This document shows, piece by piece, positions 34,307-42,773 of a DNA stretch of 64,000 nt (positions are counted from its first letter, which is position 1; each line of letters opens with the position of its first letter). The DNA is from Nissabacter sp. SGAir0207 (GTDB lineage Bacteria > Pseudomonadota > Gammaproteobacteria > Enterobacterales > Enterobacteriaceae), in assembly GCF_005491205.1 (NCBI RefSeq), contig NZ_CP028035.1:310001-374000 (forward strand). The letters run 5' to 3'. Under the pieces are notes generated by a model. The model did not search any database and had not been told where the DNA came from. It saw only the letters and a list, made by a program, of their open reading frames with translations. Made by a program: the position numbers and the translations under genes.

Positions 34307-35623
34307 ATGAGAAATGTTAAAATCAGCCTCGCCTGGCAAATCCTGATTGCATTGGCATTAGGCATTATTGTTGGTGCCGTACTGCATAACCAACCTGAAT
34401 CAAAAACATGGTTGGTGGATAATATTCTTAATCCGGCAGGAAGTATTTTTATCCGCCTGATTAAAATGATTGTCGTGCCTATTGTGATTGCCACTCTGGT
34501 TGTTGGTATTGCCGGCGTGGGTGACGCAAAAAAACTTGGCCGCATCGGACTGAAAACCATTATTTACTTTGAAGTGGTTACCACCATTGCCATTGTAGTG
34601 GGAATTACCCTGGCTAATGTTTTTCAACCCGGTCACGGTATCGATATGTCGACGCTCTCTGCGGTCGATATTTCCCAATATGAAAAAACCACTGAGGCAG
34701 TTGAGAGCAGTGGCCACAGTCTGGTAGGGACAATCCTGTCGCTAATTCCGTCGAACATCTTCTCTTCGATGGTAAAAGGTGACATGTTGCCGATTATCTT
34801 CTTCTCTGTGCTGTTTGGTCTGGGCCTCTCCTCCCTGCCGACAGAGACTAAAGAGCCGCTGCTGAAAGTATTTAAAGCGGTTTCGGAAACCATGTTCAAA
34901 GTGACCAACATGATCATGCGTTATGCACCGATTGGTGTATTCAGCCTGATCGCGGTGACAGTGGCAAACTTTGGCTTTGGTTCACTGCTGCCATTGGCCA
35001 AACTGATGCTGTTGGTCTATTTCGCCATTATTTTCTTTGCGCTGGTGGTGTTGGGCGGCATTGCGCGGATGTGTAACTTACGCATTATGACGCTGATCCG
35101 TATTTTGAAAGATGAGCTAATCCTCTCCTATTCTACCTCCAGTTCAGAGACTGTTCTGCCGCGTATTATTGAGAAGATGGAAGCCTATGGCGCGCCGAAA
35201 GCCATCACCAGTTTTGTGGTGCCGACCGGTTACTCCTTTAACCTTGATGGCTCGACGCTGTATCAGGCAATTGCCGCCATCTTTATTGCCCAGATGTATG
35301 GCATTGACCTGTCGCTGAGCCAGGAGATCATTCTGGTGCTGACGCTGATGGTCACCTCCAAAGGCATCGCTGGTGTACCGGGCGTCTCCTTTGTGGTGCT
35401 GCTGGCGACGCTGGGCAGCGCGGGCATTCCGCTGGAAGGTCTGGCCTTTATCGCTGGTGTTGACCGCCTGCTGGACATGGCGCGCACCGCGCTGAACGTG
35501 GTGGGCAACGCGCTGGCGGTGCTGGTGATTGCGAAGTGGGAGAACCAATTCGACAGCGCCAAAGCGGCCCGTTATGAAAAGCGCATGATGTTGCAAAAAG
35601 CGCGTGAGCTGAAACAGTCCTGA
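34307..35623 (+). CDS. gltP: Proton/glutamate-aspartate symporter GltP
   Basis: GltP is 438 residues from the ATG at 34307 (MRNVKISLAWQILIA), behind TGAGGAC. A longer frame from 34163 adds 48 residues without family support. It is a dicarboxylate/amino acid:cation symporter of the inner membrane. The re-entrant hairpin serine motif STSSSETVLPR and the TM7 motif SFNLDGSTLYQ that binds substrate are intact. It is single and followed by a strong terminator. Confidence 0.97.
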   Translation: MRNVKISLAWQILIALALGIIVGAVLHNQPESKTWLVDNILNPAGSIFIRLIKMIVVPIVIATLVVGIAGVGDAKKLGRIGLKTIIYFEVVTTIAIVVGITLANVFQPGHGIDMSTLSAVDISQYEKTTEAVESSGHSLVGTILSLIPSNIFSSMVKGDMLPIIFFSVLFGLGLSSLPTETKEPLLKVFKAVSETMFKVTNMIMRYAPIGVFSLIAVTVANFGFGSLLPLAKLMLLVYFAIIFFALVVLGGIARMCNLRIMTLIRILKDELILSYSTSSSETVLPRIIEKMEAYGAPKAITSFVVPTGYSFNLDGSTLYQAIAAIFIAQMYGIDLSLSQEIILVLTLMVTSKGIAGVPGVSFVVLLATLGSAGIPLEGLAFIAGVDRLLDMARTALNVVGNALAVLVIAKWENQFDSAKAARYEKRMMLQKARELKQS

Positions 35624-35640
35624 TTCAGCCTCACCCAGAG

Positions 35641-35669
35641 AGGGAACTGCCGATGCAGTTCCCTTTTTT
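35641..35669 (+). terminator. gltP terminator
   Basis: AGGGAACTGC and GCAGTTCCCT form a perfect 10 bp stem around CGAT, followed by TTTTTT. A second small hairpin, GCCGCT-GCC-AGCGGC followed by TTTTG, lies at 35674-35692. Confidence 0.93.
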
Positions 35670-35779
35670 ATTGGCCGCTGCCAGCGGCTTTTGTTGCATA
35701 ACTAAAGACTTTCTTACTTGCGCCCCCCTTGGCCTTTCCGTATAACAAAACCGAAATTCCACCTGCCATATTGAATCCT

Positions 35780-36817
35780 ATGCCGAATGCTCCCGCTTTC
35801 CCGGTCTTTGATGGCCATAACGATCTCTTGCTGAATCTCTGGCTGCACCATGATGCGCAGCCGGCCGCCGCATTTTTACAGGGGGGCATTCAGGGCCATC
35901 TCGACTTGCCGCGAATGCGTCAGGGACGTTTCGCGGGTGGCATGTTTGCGGTATTCGTACCGCCAGCTGAGCACGCTGCCAAAATAAAGCCAGCAGTGGC
36001 AGACGCCCCCCACGATCCGCTCGGCATCACTCGCCAGCAGATCGCCATCCTGCAAAAGCTGGAGACGGACTCCGCAGGGCAGGCGAAAATTTGCCGCACG
36101 GCAACTGAGATTGAGCAGTGCATGGCCGCCGGTCAGCTGGCGATGGTGCTGCATATCGAGGGAGCGGAGGCGCTGGATGATGAGCTGGCGCTGCTGGATG
36201 AGTTCTATGACGCGGGGCTGCGCAGCCTGGGGCCATTCTGGAACCTGCCGAACCGCTACGGCTTTGGCATCAACGGCACCTTCCCCGGCTCGCCGGACAC
36301 GGGCGAGGGGCTGACCGCCGAGGGCATCGCGCTGTTGCGCGCCTGCAATCGCAAACGCCTGCTGATCGATCTCTCCCATATGAATGAGAAAGCCTTCTGG
36401 CAGACCGCCGCTCTTAGCGATGCGCCACTGGTGGCTACCCACTCCAATGCCCATGCGCTCTGCCAACAGCCGCGCAACCTGACGGACAAACAGCTGGCGG
36501 CCATCCGCGAAAGCGATGGGCTGGTGGGCGTCAACTTTGGCAACGCATTTTTGCGGAGCGATGGGCAACGCAGTGGAAACACCCCGATAACAGAAATCGT
36601 CAAACATATTGACTATTTGATCGCTAAACTGGGTGAAGACCGGGTCGCCTTTGGCTCGGATTTCGATGGCATCAGCGTGCCAGATGAGCTGAACGACGTT
36701 ACGGGCTTGCCCCGCCTGCAACAGGCGCTGGCAGACGCTGGCTATGGCGCTGAGCTGATTGAAAAAATTTCCTGGCGCAACTGGTTGCGGGTATTGAAAC
36801 GCACCTGGGGCGAGTAG
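35780..36817 (+). CDS. Membrane dipeptidase, peptidase family M19
   Basis: This 345-residue protein belongs to the renal (membrane) dipeptidase family. It is read from the ATG at 35780, with no good ribosome binding site. All expected metal and catalytic positions can be seen: H13 and D15 in DGHNDLLL, E127 in HIEGAEAL, H200 in DLSHMN, H221 in ATHSNAH and D294 in FGSDFDG. The enzyme would cleave dipeptides. There is no signal peptide, so it is cytoplasmic. It lies 222 bases before pqqA. Such genes are often seen next to pqq clusters, so trimming of PQQ precursor fragments is a reasonable but unproven role. Confidence 0.88.
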   Translation: MPNAPAFPVFDGHNDLLLNLWLHHDAQPAAAFLQGGIQGHLDLPRMRQGRFAGGMFAVFVPPAEHAAKIKPAVADAPHDPLGITRQQIAILQKLETDSAGQAKICRTATEIEQCMAAGQLAMVLHIEGAEALDDELALLDEFYDAGLRSLGPFWNLPNRYGFGINGTFPGSPDTGEGLTAEGIALLRACNRKRLLIDLSHMNEKAFWQTAALSDAPLVATHSNAHALCQQPRNLTDKQLAAIRESDGLVGVNFGNAFLRSDGQRSGNTPITEIVKHIDYLIAKLGEDRVAFGSDFDGISVPDELNDVTGLPRLQQALADAGYGAELIEKISWRNWLRVLKRTWGE

Positions 36818-36996
36818 GGGAGCTGACGTTGCCTGATGCTTCAGCCCGTATTAAGGGTTGATTAACTATTTACATTGGAGCAACATCAGCGCCGCGAAAA
36901 TTGTTGCGGCCTGGCAGCCTGCCGGGTTGACCCGCCAACAGGTATTTATCCCTGCTGAATTTGACAACCCGCCAGTTGTTTGCCGCAATTACCTGA

Positions 36997-37011
36997 GCAT
37001 GTGTGACATGC
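36997..37011. promoter_or_regulatory. Palindrome upstream of pqqA
   Basis: GCATGT-GTG-ACATGC is a perfect inverted repeat that ends 28 bases before the pqqA start and just ahead of its ribosome binding site. It could be an operator or a hairpin in the 5' leader. A TTGACA lies at 36961-36966, but no good -10 follows at the right distance, so the promoter itself is not assigned. Confidence 0.45.
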
Positions 37012-37039
37012 TTGTTTATGACACCAAGAGGATAACCCC

Positions 37040-37111
37040 ATGTGGACTAAACCTAAATTTGTTGACCTGCGTCTCGGCCTGGAAGTGACTCTGTACATTT
37101 CCAACCGTTAA
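37040..37111 (+). CDS. pqqA: PQQ precursor peptide PqqA
   Basis: The gene encodes 23 residues opening MWTKPKFVDLRLGLE and closing in YISNR. E15 and Y19 form the ExxxY pair that PqqE crosslinks and that becomes the PQQ skeleton. An AAGAGGA ribosome binding site lies seven bases before the ATG. It is the first gene of pqqABCDEF. It is followed by a hairpin that should raise pqqA messages above the enzyme genes. Confidence 0.97.
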   Translation: MWTKPKFVDLRLGLEVTLYISNR

Positions 37112-37118
37112 TCCCCAT

Positions 37119-37139
37119 GCCCACGGCCTGGCTGTGGGC
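37119..37139 (+). terminator. Attenuator hairpin between pqqA and pqqB
   Basis: GCCCAC and GTGGGC form the base of a 21-base hairpin starting eight bases after the pqqA stop, followed by a long pyrimidine run (TCTTCTCTTCTCCC) that is not pure T. It looks like a leaky terminator that gives more precursor than enzymes, as has been described for other pqq operons. Confidence 0.6.
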
Positions 37140-37168
37140 ATCTTCTCTTCTCCCTTCTCGGTCTACAC

Positions 37169-38080
37169 ATGCAGATTAAAGTTCTCGGTTCTGCGGCGGG
37201 CGGCGGCTTTCCTCAGTGGAACTGTCATTGCAGCAACTGCCAGGGCGTACGTAACGGTACGATTAACGCCTCTCCCCGCACGCAATCTTCCATCGCCGTC
37301 AGTGGCAATGGCGAAGAGTGGGTACTGTGCAACGCCTCGCCCGACATCTGCCACCAGTTGGCGGCCTCGCCGGAGCTTCATAAGAAAGGGGTACTGCGCG
37401 GCACCGGCATCGGCGCGATTATCCTGACGGACAGCCAGATCGACCACAGTGCCGGTTTGCTCAACCTGCGCGAGGGGTGCCCGCACCACGTCTGGTGCAC
37501 GCCAGAGGTGCATGACGACCTGACCACCGGTTTCCCGGTCTTCACCATGCTCTCTCACTGGAACGGCGGCCTGATTCACCACCCGATTGCCCCGCAGGAG
37601 AGCTTCTCTGTCGCGGTCTGTCCGACCATCCGCTTCACCGCCATCCCGCTGCTGAGCAATGCGCCGCCCTATTCACGCTATCGCGGCAAGCCGCTGCCGG
37701 GCCACAACGTCGCGCTGTTCATTGAAGACACCGCCAACGGCACCTCGCTGCTCTATGCACCGGGCCTCGGCGAGCCAGACGACACCCTGCTGGGCTGGAT
37801 GAAAAAGGCGGACTGCCTGCTGATTGATGGCACGCTCTGGCGTGACAATGAGCTGGCAGACACCGGCGTGGGGCGCAACACCGGGAAGGACATGGGCCAC
37901 CTGGCGCTGGCGGAGGATCAAGGGCTGGCGGCGCTGCTGCGCAGTATGCCAGCCAAGCGCAAAATCCTCATCCATATCAACAATACCAATCCGATTCTCA
38001 ATGAAGACTCAGCTGAACGCCACCTCCTGACGGAGCAAGGGGTAGAGGTCAGTTGGGACGGCATGACGATTGCGCTCTAG
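37169..38080 (+). CDS. pqqB: PQQ biosynthesis protein PqqB
   Basis: PqqB is 303 residues with a metallo-beta-lactamase fold. It is an iron-dependent hydroxylase that adds oxygens to the crosslinked Glu-Tyr during PQQ synthesis. The start [20 protein letters not shown] contains the family cysteines. The metal region [19 protein letters not shown] is present, and [13 protein letters not shown] lies near the end. It is followed nine bases later by pqqC. Confidence 0.96.
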   Translation: MQIKVLGSAAGGGFPQWNCHCSNCQGVRNGTINASPRTQSSIAVSGNGEEWVLCNASPDICHQLAASPELHKKGVLRGTGIGAIILTDSQIDHSAGLLNLREGCPHHVWCTPEVHDDLTTGFPVFTMLSHWNGGLIHHPIAPQESFSVAVCPTIRFTAIPLLSNAPPYSRYRGKPLPGHNVALFIEDTANGTSLLYAPGLGEPDDTLLGWMKKADCLLIDGTLWRDNELADTGVGRNTGKDMGHLALAEDQGLAALLRSMPAKRKILIHINNTNPILNEDSAERHLLTEQGVEVSWDGMTIAL

Positions 38081-38089
38081 GAGATCACC

Positions 38090-38854
38090 ATGAGAACAGA
38101 GACGCCGGCGCAACTGATGACGCCAGATGAGTTTGAACAGGCACTGCGCGCCAAGGGCGCGTACTACCACATCCACCACCCCTACCATATCGCCATGCAC
38201 AATGGGCAGGCGACGGTGGAGCAGATCCGTGGCTGGGTGGCAAACCGCTTCTACTACCAGACCAGCATTCCGTTGAAAGATGCCGCCATCATGGCGAACT
38301 GCCCGCACCCGGAGACCCGCCGCAAATGGGTACAGCGCATCCTCGACCACGACGGCACCCAGCCGGGCGAGGGCGGCATCGAGGCCTGGCTGCGTCTGGG
38401 CGAGGCCGTGGGCCTGCAACGTGAGGCGCTGCTCTCCGAGCAGTATGTGCTGCCGGGCGTGCGCTTCGCGGTTGATGCCTACGTCAACTTTGCGCGCCGC
38501 GCCAACTGGCAGGAGGCGGCCTGTAGCTCGCTGACCGAGCTGTTCGCCCCGCAGATCCACCAGTCGCGGTTGGATAGCTGGCCGCAGCACTACACCTGGA
38601 TTGAGCCAGAGGGCTACGGCTACTTCCGCAGCCGCCTGAGCCAGGCGAACCGCGACGTGGAGCATGGTTTGGCGCTGGCGCTGGAGTATTGCGATACCGT
38701 CGAGAAGCAGCAGCGTATGCTGGAGATCCTGCAATTCAAACTGGACATCCTGTGGACCATGCTGGATGCCATGACCATGGCCTACGCGCTGGGTCGCCCG
38801 CCGTACCATACTGTTACCCAGCAACCTGTCTGGCATAGCGAGAGACTCGTATGA
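38090..38854 (+). CDS. pqqC: PQQ synthase PqqC
   Basis: PqqC is 254 residues and is all helical, of the TenA/heme-oxygenase-like fold. It carries out the last step, cofactor-free ring closure and oxidation of AHQQ to PQQ by oxygen. The active-site part [15 protein letters not shown] is conserved. Its last codons overlap pqqD in an ATGA junction. Confidence 0.97.
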   Translation: MRTETPAQLMTPDEFEQALRAKGAYYHIHHPYHIAMHNGQATVEQIRGWVANRFYYQTSIPLKDAAIMANCPHPETRRKWVQRILDHDGTQPGEGGIEAWLRLGEAVGLQREALLSEQYVLPGVRFAVDAYVNFARRANWQEAACSSLTELFAPQIHQSRLDSWPQHYTWIEPEGYGYFRSRLSQANRDVEHGLALALEYCDTVEKQQRMLEILQFKLDILWTMLDAMTMAYALGRPPYHTVTQQPVWHSERLV

Positions 38855-39132
38855 TTGAGATCAAAGAGGCAAGCACCCCGGTTTTCCGCCGTGGCTACCG
38901 CCTGCAGTTTGAGAAGGTGCAGGATTGCCACGTGATCCTCTACCCAGAGGGGATGGCCAAGCTCAATGAGAGCGCGACCGCCATTCTGGAGCTGGTGGAT
39001 GGCAAGCGCACCGTTGCTGACATCATTGCCGCGCTGGACGCGCGTTTCCCTGACGCCGGGGGTGTGGGCGAAGATGTGAAGGAGTTCTTCGTCAGCGCCT
39101 ATGAACAAAAGTGGATCATGTTCCGTGAGTGA
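38851..39132 (+). CDS. pqqD: PqqA-binding chaperone PqqD
   Basis: PqqD is 93 residues and is the founding member of the RiPP recognition element family. It binds PqqA and presents it to PqqE. The [20 protein letters not shown] strand region and LDARFPDAG helix part fit the winged-helix fold. The start overlaps pqqC by four bases, and the end overlaps pqqE by eight. Confidence 0.96.
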   Translation: MIEIKEASTPVFRRGYRLQFEKVQDCHVILYPEGMAKLNESATAILELVDGKRTVADIIAALDARFPDAGGVGEDVKEFFVSAYEQKWIMFRE

Positions 39133-40261
39133 AAAACCGCAGGTCAACCCGCCGCTCTGGCTGCTGGCGGAGCTGACTTATCGCTGCCCATTGCAGTGCC
39201 CCTACTGCTCCAACCCGCTCGACTTCGCCAAACAGGAGAAGGAGCTGACAACGGAGCAGTGGATCGAGGTGTTCCGTCAGGCGCGTGAGCTGGGCAGCGT
39301 CCAGCTCGGCTTCTCGGGCGGTGAGCCGCTGGTGCGCAAGGATCTGCCTGAACTGATCAAGGCCGCGCATGACATGGGGTTCTATACCAACCTCATCACC
39401 TCCGGCATCGGCCTGACGGAGAAGAAGCTGGAAGCCTTCAGCGAGGCGGGGCTGGACCATATCCAGATCAGCTTCCAGGCCAGTGACGAGACGCTGAACG
39501 CAGCGCTGGCCGGTTCGCAAAAGGCGTTCCAGCAGAAGTTGGCGATGGCCAAGGCGGTCAAGGCGCAGGGCTACCCGATGGTGCTCAACTTTGTGCTGCA
39601 CCGCCATAACATCGACCAGATCGATCGCATCATTGAGCTGTGCATCGAGCTGGAGGCGGATGACGTCGAGCTGGCGACCTGCCAGTTCTACGGCTGGGCG
39701 CACCTCAACCGCGAGGGGCTGCTGCCGACGCGTGAGCAGATCGCCCGCGCCGAGGCCACCGTGCAGCGCTACCGCGCGAAGATGGCGGAGAGCGGCAATC
39801 TGGCGAACCTGCTGTTCGTCACGCCGGATTACTACGAGGAGCGCCCGAAAGGGTGCATGGGCGGCTGGGGTGCCATCTTCCTCAGCGTCACGCCGGAGGG
39901 CGACGCCCTGCCGTGCCACAGCGCGCGCCAATTGCCGGTGAAGTTCCCGTCAGTGCTGGAGCACGATCTCCACCACATCTGGTATGAATCCTTCGGCTTT
40001 AACCGCTATCGCGGCTATGACTGGATGCCGGAGCCGTGCCGCTCCTGCCCGGAAAAGGAGAAGGATTACGGCGGCTGCCGTTGCCAGGCCTACATGCTGA
40101 CCGGCAATGCCGACAACGCCGATCCGGTCTGTAGCAAATCCCCGCACCACGGCCAGATTCTGGAGGCGCGGGAGAAGGCCAACTGCACCACCATGCTGAT
40201 TGACCAGCTGACCTTCCGCAACCGCGCCAACTCGCAGCTGATCTTCAAGGCTGAGTGCTGA
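39125..40261 (+). CDS. pqqE: PqqA radical SAM crosslinking enzyme PqqE
   Basis: PqqE is 378 residues from a GTG at 39125 that lies inside the end of pqqD. It forms the carbon-carbon bond between Glu and Tyr of PqqA. The radical SAM cluster is CPLQCPYC with C21, C25 and C28. The C-terminal SPASM part has the cysteine-rich [16 protein letters not shown] for auxiliary clusters. An ATG reading from 39101 also exists but lacks a ribosome binding site and adds residues not found in the family. The stop overlaps the pqqF start (TGATG). Confidence 0.96.
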   Translation: MSEKPQVNPPLWLLAELTYRCPLQCPYCSNPLDFAKQEKELTTEQWIEVFRQARELGSVQLGFSGGEPLVRKDLPELIKAAHDMGFYTNLITSGIGLTEKKLEAFSEAGLDHIQISFQASDETLNAALAGSQKAFQQKLAMAKAVKAQGYPMVLNFVLHRHNIDQIDRIIELCIELEADDVELATCQFYGWAHLNREGLLPTREQIARAEATVQRYRAKMAESGNLANLLFVTPDYYEERPKGCMGGWGAIFLSVTPEGDALPCHSARQLPVKFPSVLEHDLHHIWYESFGFNRYRGYDWMPEPCRSCPEKEKDYGGCRCQAYMLTGNADNADPVCSKSPHHGQILEAREKANCTTMLIDQLTFRNRANSQLIFKAEC

Positions 40262-42669
40262 TGCCGGAGGCGCGCGCGCTGATCCTGCCAAATGGCCTGC
40301 GGGTGCACTGCGTTACGCAGCCGCAGGGCGGGCGCGCCGCGGCGCTGCTGCTGGCTGATGCTGGCAGCCACGACGAGCCGGCCGAGTGGCCGGGGCTGGC
40401 GCACTTGCTGGAGCATCTGGTGTTTGCCGGCAGTGAAAGCTTTCGCGATCGGGCGCGGCTGATGGCGTGGGTGCAGGCGCAGGGCGGGCGGGTGAATGCC
40501 ACGACGCTCGCGACCTCCACCGCCTACTTCTTTGAGGTCAATGCTGACCGGCTGGAAGCGGGCGTGGCGCGGCTGGTGGATATGCTGGCCGCGCCGCTGC
40601 TGACGCAAGAGGCGCAGCGCCAGGAGTGCGCCATCATTGATGCCGAATATGGCCTGCTCCAGACCCACGCCGAGACGCAGTGCGCCGCTGCCCTGAGTCT
40701 GGCGTTCCGTGGCCCAACGGCGCTGCACCGGTTTCAGGTCGGTAGCCGGGAAAGCTTTGGCGACGATGAAGATGCCCTGCAACAGGCGCTGCGCGCTTTC
40801 CACCAACGTGTCTATCGCGCCGCCAACCTGACCCTCTGGCTGCACGGCCCCCAGCCGCTCGAGATACTGGAACAGCTTGCCCGACGCTATGGCGGCCGCT
40901 TTGCCGCGGGTGAGTTGCCGCGCCCGACGCCGCCCGCACCGCCGGAACTGGCGGCCCAACCGGTCATCGATCTGCGCTGCGCCGGCACCCCACGGCTACG
41001 GCTGGGGTTCGCGCTGTCGCCAGTGTCATGGCCGGCGCTCTCCCTATTGCGCCGGCTGTTGGTGGATGAAGCCACTGGCAGCCTGTTGGCTGGCCTGCGG
41101 CAGGAGAACCTCTGTGACGAGGCGCGCCTGCTGCTGGAGTATCGCTCCGCCACTGCCGCCATTCTCTCCGTGGAGTTCAGCGGCAGCACCCTGACCCGTA
41201 GCGCGCTCCCGCGCATGGCGGCGCTGTTCCAGCGCTGGTGCCAGCGGCTCACCACCTTGACGCCTGCCCAGCGTGCGCACTATGCGCACCTGGCAGAGCA
41301 GGAGGCCGGGCGCTTGCCGCCGATGGATCAGTTGCGTGAGCAGGCATTTGGCTTCCCACTGCCCGGCAGGGTGGAGGAGGGGGAGTGGCGCGCGCTGTTG
41401 GCGCAACTGACAGACCGGCAGGGCGCCCGGCTGTGGGCGGCACCAGATAACGGTGGGCAGCAGGCCAGCGTACAGGGATTCCCGCTGACGCTCTCGACGC
41501 GCCCGTCTGAGCCGTTGCCAGCCGTGGCAATACCTGACTGGCATTTCCACCCGTTGGCGCAACCCTTAGCCCTGCCAGCGTTGCCTGTGAACGCGGCTCC
41601 CCTGCCGCAACAGGCGGCTAGCGGCGACCCGGTACTGCTGCTGCGCCCGGCGCGCGGCCACGCCTTCCCGGATGACTGGGGGCACGCCATACAGCGCGCC
41701 CTGCGGCCGCTGGCGGGCGATCTGGCCCATCAGGGTGGGGAACTGGCGTTTGGCCGCCAGCAGGGCGTCTGGGCGTTGCGCTGCCGGGCACAACCATCAT
41801 TGATGCCACAGGCGTTGGCGCACATCTGCGCGCGGCTGCCGTTGTCGGCAGAGGCGGTGGCGCGAGGGCAGCAGGCCGCGCGGCAGGAGCAGCAGGCATG
41901 GCACGCGGACATTCCCATTCGTACCCTGCTCAACCGCCTGCCGGGCTGTCTGGCAACGCCAATGGATAGCGCCTTTCCCGGCCACTGGCAGGCCAGCCTG
42001 TATGGCGGCGAAGAGCCGTTGCGCCTTACGCTTGCCCGCCAGTTGAGCGCGTTCCCGGCACCGGTCAACGCTGCGGCGAGGATCGTCCCGATCCTGCCGC
42101 CAGCCCGGCGGATCTGGCCGATCGCTACCGCCAGTGCAGAGCGTGCGCTCCTGCTCTTCTGCCCACTTGACGATGCGCCGGACGCGAAAGTGGCGGGGCA
42201 GTTGCTGGCGATGATCTATGAGCCGCGCTTCTTCCAGCGGCTGCGGGTGGAGCTGAACATTGGCTACGTGGTCAGTTGCCGCTTCCACCAGAGCGCGGAT
42301 CACGCAGGCATACTGTTTGCGCTGCAATCGCCGCACCTCACCACTCGCCAGCTGCTGCGCCACTGCAAAACGTTCCTCCAGACCATGACGGCGGAGATTG
42401 CCGCACTGCCCGCCGCGGCATTGGCGGAGACGCAGGCCGCGCTGATCGACCGTCTCCGCCAGCCAGCGGACAGCCTGCTGGATCGCGCATGGGACAACTG
42501 GCAGCATCCCGCCCCTGCGCCCGCGCTGATTGCACAGTGCGACCCTGCCACGCTGCTCATGCACCACCAGCGCCTCTGCCGCCAGCGCACCCGCTGGTGG
42601 ATATTGAGCAACGAGTGGGCACGCGACCGGGCATTGTCACCGGAAGCCAAAACGAAAAAACCCGCCTGA
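40261..42669 (+). CDS. pqqF: PQQ biosynthesis M16 protease PqqF
   Basis: PqqF is 802 residues from the ATG at 40261. A GTG two codons earlier is also possible. It is an M16 (pitrilysin type) zinc protease with the inverted motif HLLEH (H48, E51, H52) and the distal ligand E129, 77 residues later. It is thought to cut the crosslinked Glu-Tyr unit out of PqqA. GC content is clearly higher than in the neighbouring regions. Its stop codon lies in the loop of the terminator of the opposite invasin gene, and its last 40 bases are repeated at 50936. Confidence 0.95.
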   Translation: MPEARALILPNGLRVHCVTQPQGGRAAALLLADAGSHDEPAEWPGLAHLLEHLVFAGSESFRDRARLMAWVQAQGGRVNATTLATSTAYFFEVNADRLEAGVARLVDMLAAPLLTQEAQRQECAIIDAEYGLLQTHAETQCAAALSLAFRGPTALHRFQVGSRESFGDDEDALQQALRAFHQRVYRAANLTLWLHGPQPLEILEQLARRYGGRFAAGELPRPTPPAPPELAAQPVIDLRCAGTPRLRLGFALSPVSWPALSLLRRLLVDEATGSLLAGLRQENLCDEARLLLEYRSATAAILSVEFSGSTLTRSALPRMAALFQRWCQRLTTLTPAQRAHYAHLAEQEAGRLPPMDQLREQAFGFPLPGRVEEGEWRALLAQLTDRQGARLWAAPDNGGQQASVQGFPLTLSTRPSEPLPAVAIPDWHFHPLAQPLALPALPVNAAPLPQQAASGDPVLLLRPARGHAFPDDWGHAIQRALRPLAGDLAHQGGELAFGRQQGVWALRCRAQPSLMPQALAHICARLPLSAEAVARGQQAARQEQQAWHADIPIRTLLNRLPGCLATPMDSAFPGHWQASLYGGEEPLRLTLARQLSAFPAPVNAAARIVPILPPARRIWPIATASAERALLLFCPLDDAPDAKVAGQLLAMIYEPRFFQRLRVELNIGYVVSCRFHQSADHAGILFALQSPHLTTRQLLRHCKTFLQTMTAEIAALPAAALAETQAALIDRLRQPADSLLDRAWDNWQHPAPAPALIAQCDPATLLMHHQRLCRQRTRWWILSNEWARDRALSPEAKTKKPA

Positions 42670-42682
42670 TGGCGGGTTCTCC
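42656..42682 (-). terminator. Terminator overlapping the pqqF stop
   Basis: AACCCGCC and GGCGGGTT form a perfect 8 bp stem around TGAT, and the pqqF stop is in the loop. On the minus strand it runs into TTTTTTCG, so it mainly ends the invasin transcript. On the plus strand only TTCTCCTT follows. Confidence 0.85.
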
Positions 42683-42719
42683 TTAGCTATGTCGTGTATA
42701 AGACGGTCAGCTTAAGAAA

Positions 42720-42753
42720 GGATAATGCCCGGCTTAACCCATTGGCATTATCC
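42720..42753 (-). terminator. First terminator after invasin gene 1
   Basis: GGATAATGCC and GGCATTATCC pair over 10 bp with a 14-base loop and run into TTTCTT on the minus strand, 20 bases after the stop of the 2414-residue protein. The same element follows gene 2 with a longer T run. Confidence 0.75.
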
Positions 42754-42773
42754 CTCCATCACTACGCGAAAGA

